From positions 1-7,389 of the forward strand of contig DDEP01000203.1 in the NCBI GenBank assembly GCA_002336465.1: 7,389 nt of DNA, written 5' to 3'. The position numbers and the translations under genes are program-made. This DNA is from Pedobacter sp. UBA1951. GTDB lineage: Bacteria > Bacteroidota > Bacteroidia > Sphingobacteriales > Sphingobacteriaceae. The notes beneath the pieces were generated by a model. It was given only the letters and a program-made list of their open reading frames with translations. It was not told the origin of the DNA and ran no database searches. Positions 6,367 to 7,389 of this stretch are shown one piece after another. Numbering within the stretch: position 1 is the stretch's first letter; each line of letters begins with the position of its first letter.

Positions 6367-6879
6367 CTACCAGCTCTTTACACCTTGCTCTAGTTTTTCA
6401 AGCATAGATAAATCATCGGGTGTAATTACAATTTTTTTATGCTGCTTGGTTATAATTAAAATCCTATTTTTTCTTTGGGTAGCATATAAGGTCATATTTC
6501 CTATTCTATTAGCATAATACTTCCCAAAGTAACCAAAAAGGCCGCCTACACCAAAGGTTCTGATGAGACCGTTCATCTCTCCTTCTTCAACTGCACGTAC
6601 TTGTTCTATATCGTCAAATTTCAGGTTCATCTTACCAATTATTCTGTTAACAGAAAATCCCGTTTCGTCTAGGGTGTACGACTGTGGGGCATAGAAATAG
6701 CAAAACAATGCAGTAATAATCAAGAATAAGAGTATGCTCCCATGTATAAGTACCACACTCTTATCTATATGATCACTCATAATGGTACGAACATTATTCT
6801 GGCCTATAAAAAGGAAAAGAACCAGCACCGCTGTAGTGATGACTTTAACAGGGGTATCTGTAGATGCACTGTATGTCAT
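6367..6879 (-). CDS. Membrane-anchored bacterial PH-domain protein
   Basis: Encodes 170 residues from the ATG at 6879-6877. Two membrane helices lie near 10-26 (PVKVITTAVLVLFLFIG) and 42-62 (VVLIHGSILLFLIITALFCYF), followed by a bacterial pleckstrin-homology-like domain at about 65-165. The domain opens with a YTLDETGFSVNR strand and a DDIEQVRAVEE element; it then carries the FGVGGLFGYFGKYYANRIG motif (109-127) and ends with YATQRKNRILIITKQHKKIVITPDD (132-156), which I associate with the bPH_5-type family. The role is unknown; such domains usually face the cytoplasm and are linked to membrane or stress functions. An in-frame TTG at 6894 would add five residues (MISHN), but the ATG gives the MTYSASxD start that I consider more typical. 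It is the first gene of a probable pair with the small membrane protein downstream and is divergent from the MarC gene. Confidence 0.85.
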   Translation of the reverse strand: MTYSASTDTPVKVITTAVLVLFLFIGQNNVRTIMSDHIDKSVVLIHGSILLFLIITALFCYFYAPQSYTLDETGFSVNRIIGKMNLKFDDIEQVRAVEEGEMNGLIRTFGVGGLFGYFGKYYANRIGNMTLYATQRKNRILIITKQHKKIVITPDDLSMLEKLEQGVKSW

Positions 6880-6913
6880 ATTATGACTTATCAATTGTGT
6901 AATCTAATTTAGC

Positions 6914-6934
6914 ATGAATTTGGAATAAATTCAT
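6914..6934. repeat. Short perfect inverted repeat upstream of the PH-domain gene
   Basis: ATGAATTT (6914-6921) and AAATTCAT (6927-6934) are perfect inverted arms around a 5-base spacer, GGAAT. The repeat sits 35 bp upstream of the PH-gene ATG and would fall at the very start of its transcript if the weak promoter next to it is real. Possible operator or 5' hairpin, though AT-rich repeats of this size arise by chance. Confidence 0.3.
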
Positions 6935-6942
6935 ATAATATT

Positions 6943-6971
6943 TCAACATAAATGTTACTCAATCTTGCCAA
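6943..6971 (-). promoter_or_regulatory. Weak candidate promoter for the PH-domain gene
   Basis: On the minus strand TTG (6971-6969), 18 bp, then TATGTTGA (6950-6943) resembles the Bacteroidota promoter, with two mismatches in the -7 element. No better match was seen between the PH gene and the MarC gene on this strand. The start of transcription would be near 6937, giving a leader of about 58 nt. Confidence 0.22.
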
Positions 6972-7089
6972 GTGATCTTTAAATTTCAGGTTATACTTGT
7001 TTTTAGTATCTGTTGCTATTTTTAGCACAAGCGCTTTCTTATCTGCTTATTGTTTATCGCTTTTTAATTAAATTATAACAATTAAAATT

Positions 7090-7097
7090 TACTTTTG
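7090..7097 (+). promoter_or_regulatory. -7 element of the likely MarC-gene promoter
   Basis: TACTTTTG matches TAnnTTTG at every fixed base and lies 16 bp before the ATG, so the leader would be only about 10 nt. No TTTG occurs 17-23 bp upstream; that interval is AT-rich (TTTTTAATTAAATTATAACA), so the -33 element is degenerate. The remainder of the 6880-7113 gap holds only the inverted repeat and weak promoter listed for the PH gene; no RNA gene or small ORF is convincing there. Confidence 0.5.
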
Positions 7098-7113
7098 TAA
7101 AAAAATTGAAACA

Positions 7114-7389
7114 ATGGAATACCTGAAATTCGACTTCAATCAGATTTTATCTACTACAATGATCCTTTTTGCCATCATTGATATTTTAGGCTCTATCCCT
7201 ATCATCATTGAATTAAGGAAAAAAGCTGGTCATATCCAATCTGAAAAAGCCTCGATTGTGGCAACAGTTCTGATGATATTGTTTTTATTCGCAGGAGAAT
7301 CATTGTTAAGTGTAATCGGGGTAGATGTACAATCCTTTGCCATTGCGGGGTCTTTGGTTATTTTCTTTATCGCCATGGAAATGGTTTTA
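7114..7389 (+). CDS. MarC-family integral membrane protein, 5' part only
   Basis: The first 92 codons of a gene that continues off the right edge. MarC/YhgN-type proteins are six-helix inner-membrane proteins of about 200 residues with no established biochemical function; the name came from the mar locus, but a role in antibiotic resistance is not supported for MarC itself. Three helices are visible: about 11-32 with the family motif AIIDILGSIPIII (20-32), 46-66 (ASIVATVLMILFLFAGESLLS), and 73-92 with the signature VDVQSFAIAGSLVIFFIAMEM (70-90, including the conserved FxIAG and AMEM). The motif has DILGS where many proteobacterial members have DPxGN, which I take as a lineage variant. The ATG at 7114 sits just after a TAnnTTTG element and starts the protein with MEYLKFDFNQ. 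It is divergent from the PH-domain gene and shows no functional tie to it. Confidence 0.92.
   Translation, partial: MEYLKFDFNQILSTTMILFAIIDILGSIPIIIELRKKAGHIQSEKASIVATVLMILFLFAGESLLSVIGVDVQSFAIAGSLVIFFIAMEMVL

Noticed and set aside
7132..7212. Absence of the DPxGN motif in the MarC-family protein as a sign of altered function
   Set aside because: The DILGS variant is, as far as I recall, common in Bacteroidota members, and the second signature (FAIAG...AMEM) is intact.
1..7389. Search for a defence island, mobile element, CRISPR array, tRNA or riboswitch
   Set aside because: No transposase, integrase, nuclease or toxin genes, no regularly spaced repeats, no target-site duplications and no tRNA-like folds were seen; all seven genes are chromosomal housekeeping or transport types.

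Overview
The window is an ordinary-looking stretch of low-GC chromosome, most likely from a member of the Bacteroidota. A Sphingobacteriaceae/Pedobacter-like host is my inference from protein style and was not checked. Support comes from a promoter upstream of the pyrophosphatase gene that fits the Bacteroidota pattern (TTTG, 19 bp, TAnnTTTG), weak or absent Shine-Dalgarno sequences, and a membrane pyrophosphatase carrying the residue pattern I associate with the Flavobacterium type.

Layout from left to right. (1) The 5' part of a class 2 dihydroorotate dehydrogenase gene (pyrD) runs leftward off the window. (2) An L-type/SteT-like APC amino acid permease is also on the minus strand, separated from pyrD by a hairpin terminator that overlaps a candidate pyrD promoter. 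(3) A 269-bp divergent intergenic region carries a consensus promoter for the next gene. (4) hppA encodes a 749-residue ion-pumping membrane pyrophosphatase on the plus strand. (5) A second APC permease of the cationic amino acid transporter (CAT/ApcT) type follows 112 bp later on the same strand. (6) A strong bidirectional terminator closes that unit against two convergent minus-strand genes: a 68-residue two-helix membrane protein, and a bacterial PH-domain membrane protein whose gene lies upstream of it. (7) After a divergent intergenic region, the 5' part of a MarC-family membrane protein gene runs off the right edge.

Six of the seven genes encode integral membrane proteins, and PyrD is a membrane-associated quinone-linked enzyme. 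The most coherent functional link is hppA plus the permeases. The pump should use pyrophosphate made by biosynthesis to build an ion gradient, and both permeases keep the lysine in transmembrane helix 5 that replaces the Na2 sodium site in proton-coupled or sodium-independent APC carriers. The most informative residue-level feature is in HppA: the usual helix-6 gate glutamate is a glycine and a glutamate appears in helix 5 instead.

I see no mobile element, CRISPR array, tRNA, rRNA, riboswitch or defence system, and no convincing new multi-gene system. The findings below are refinements at the residue and regulatory level.
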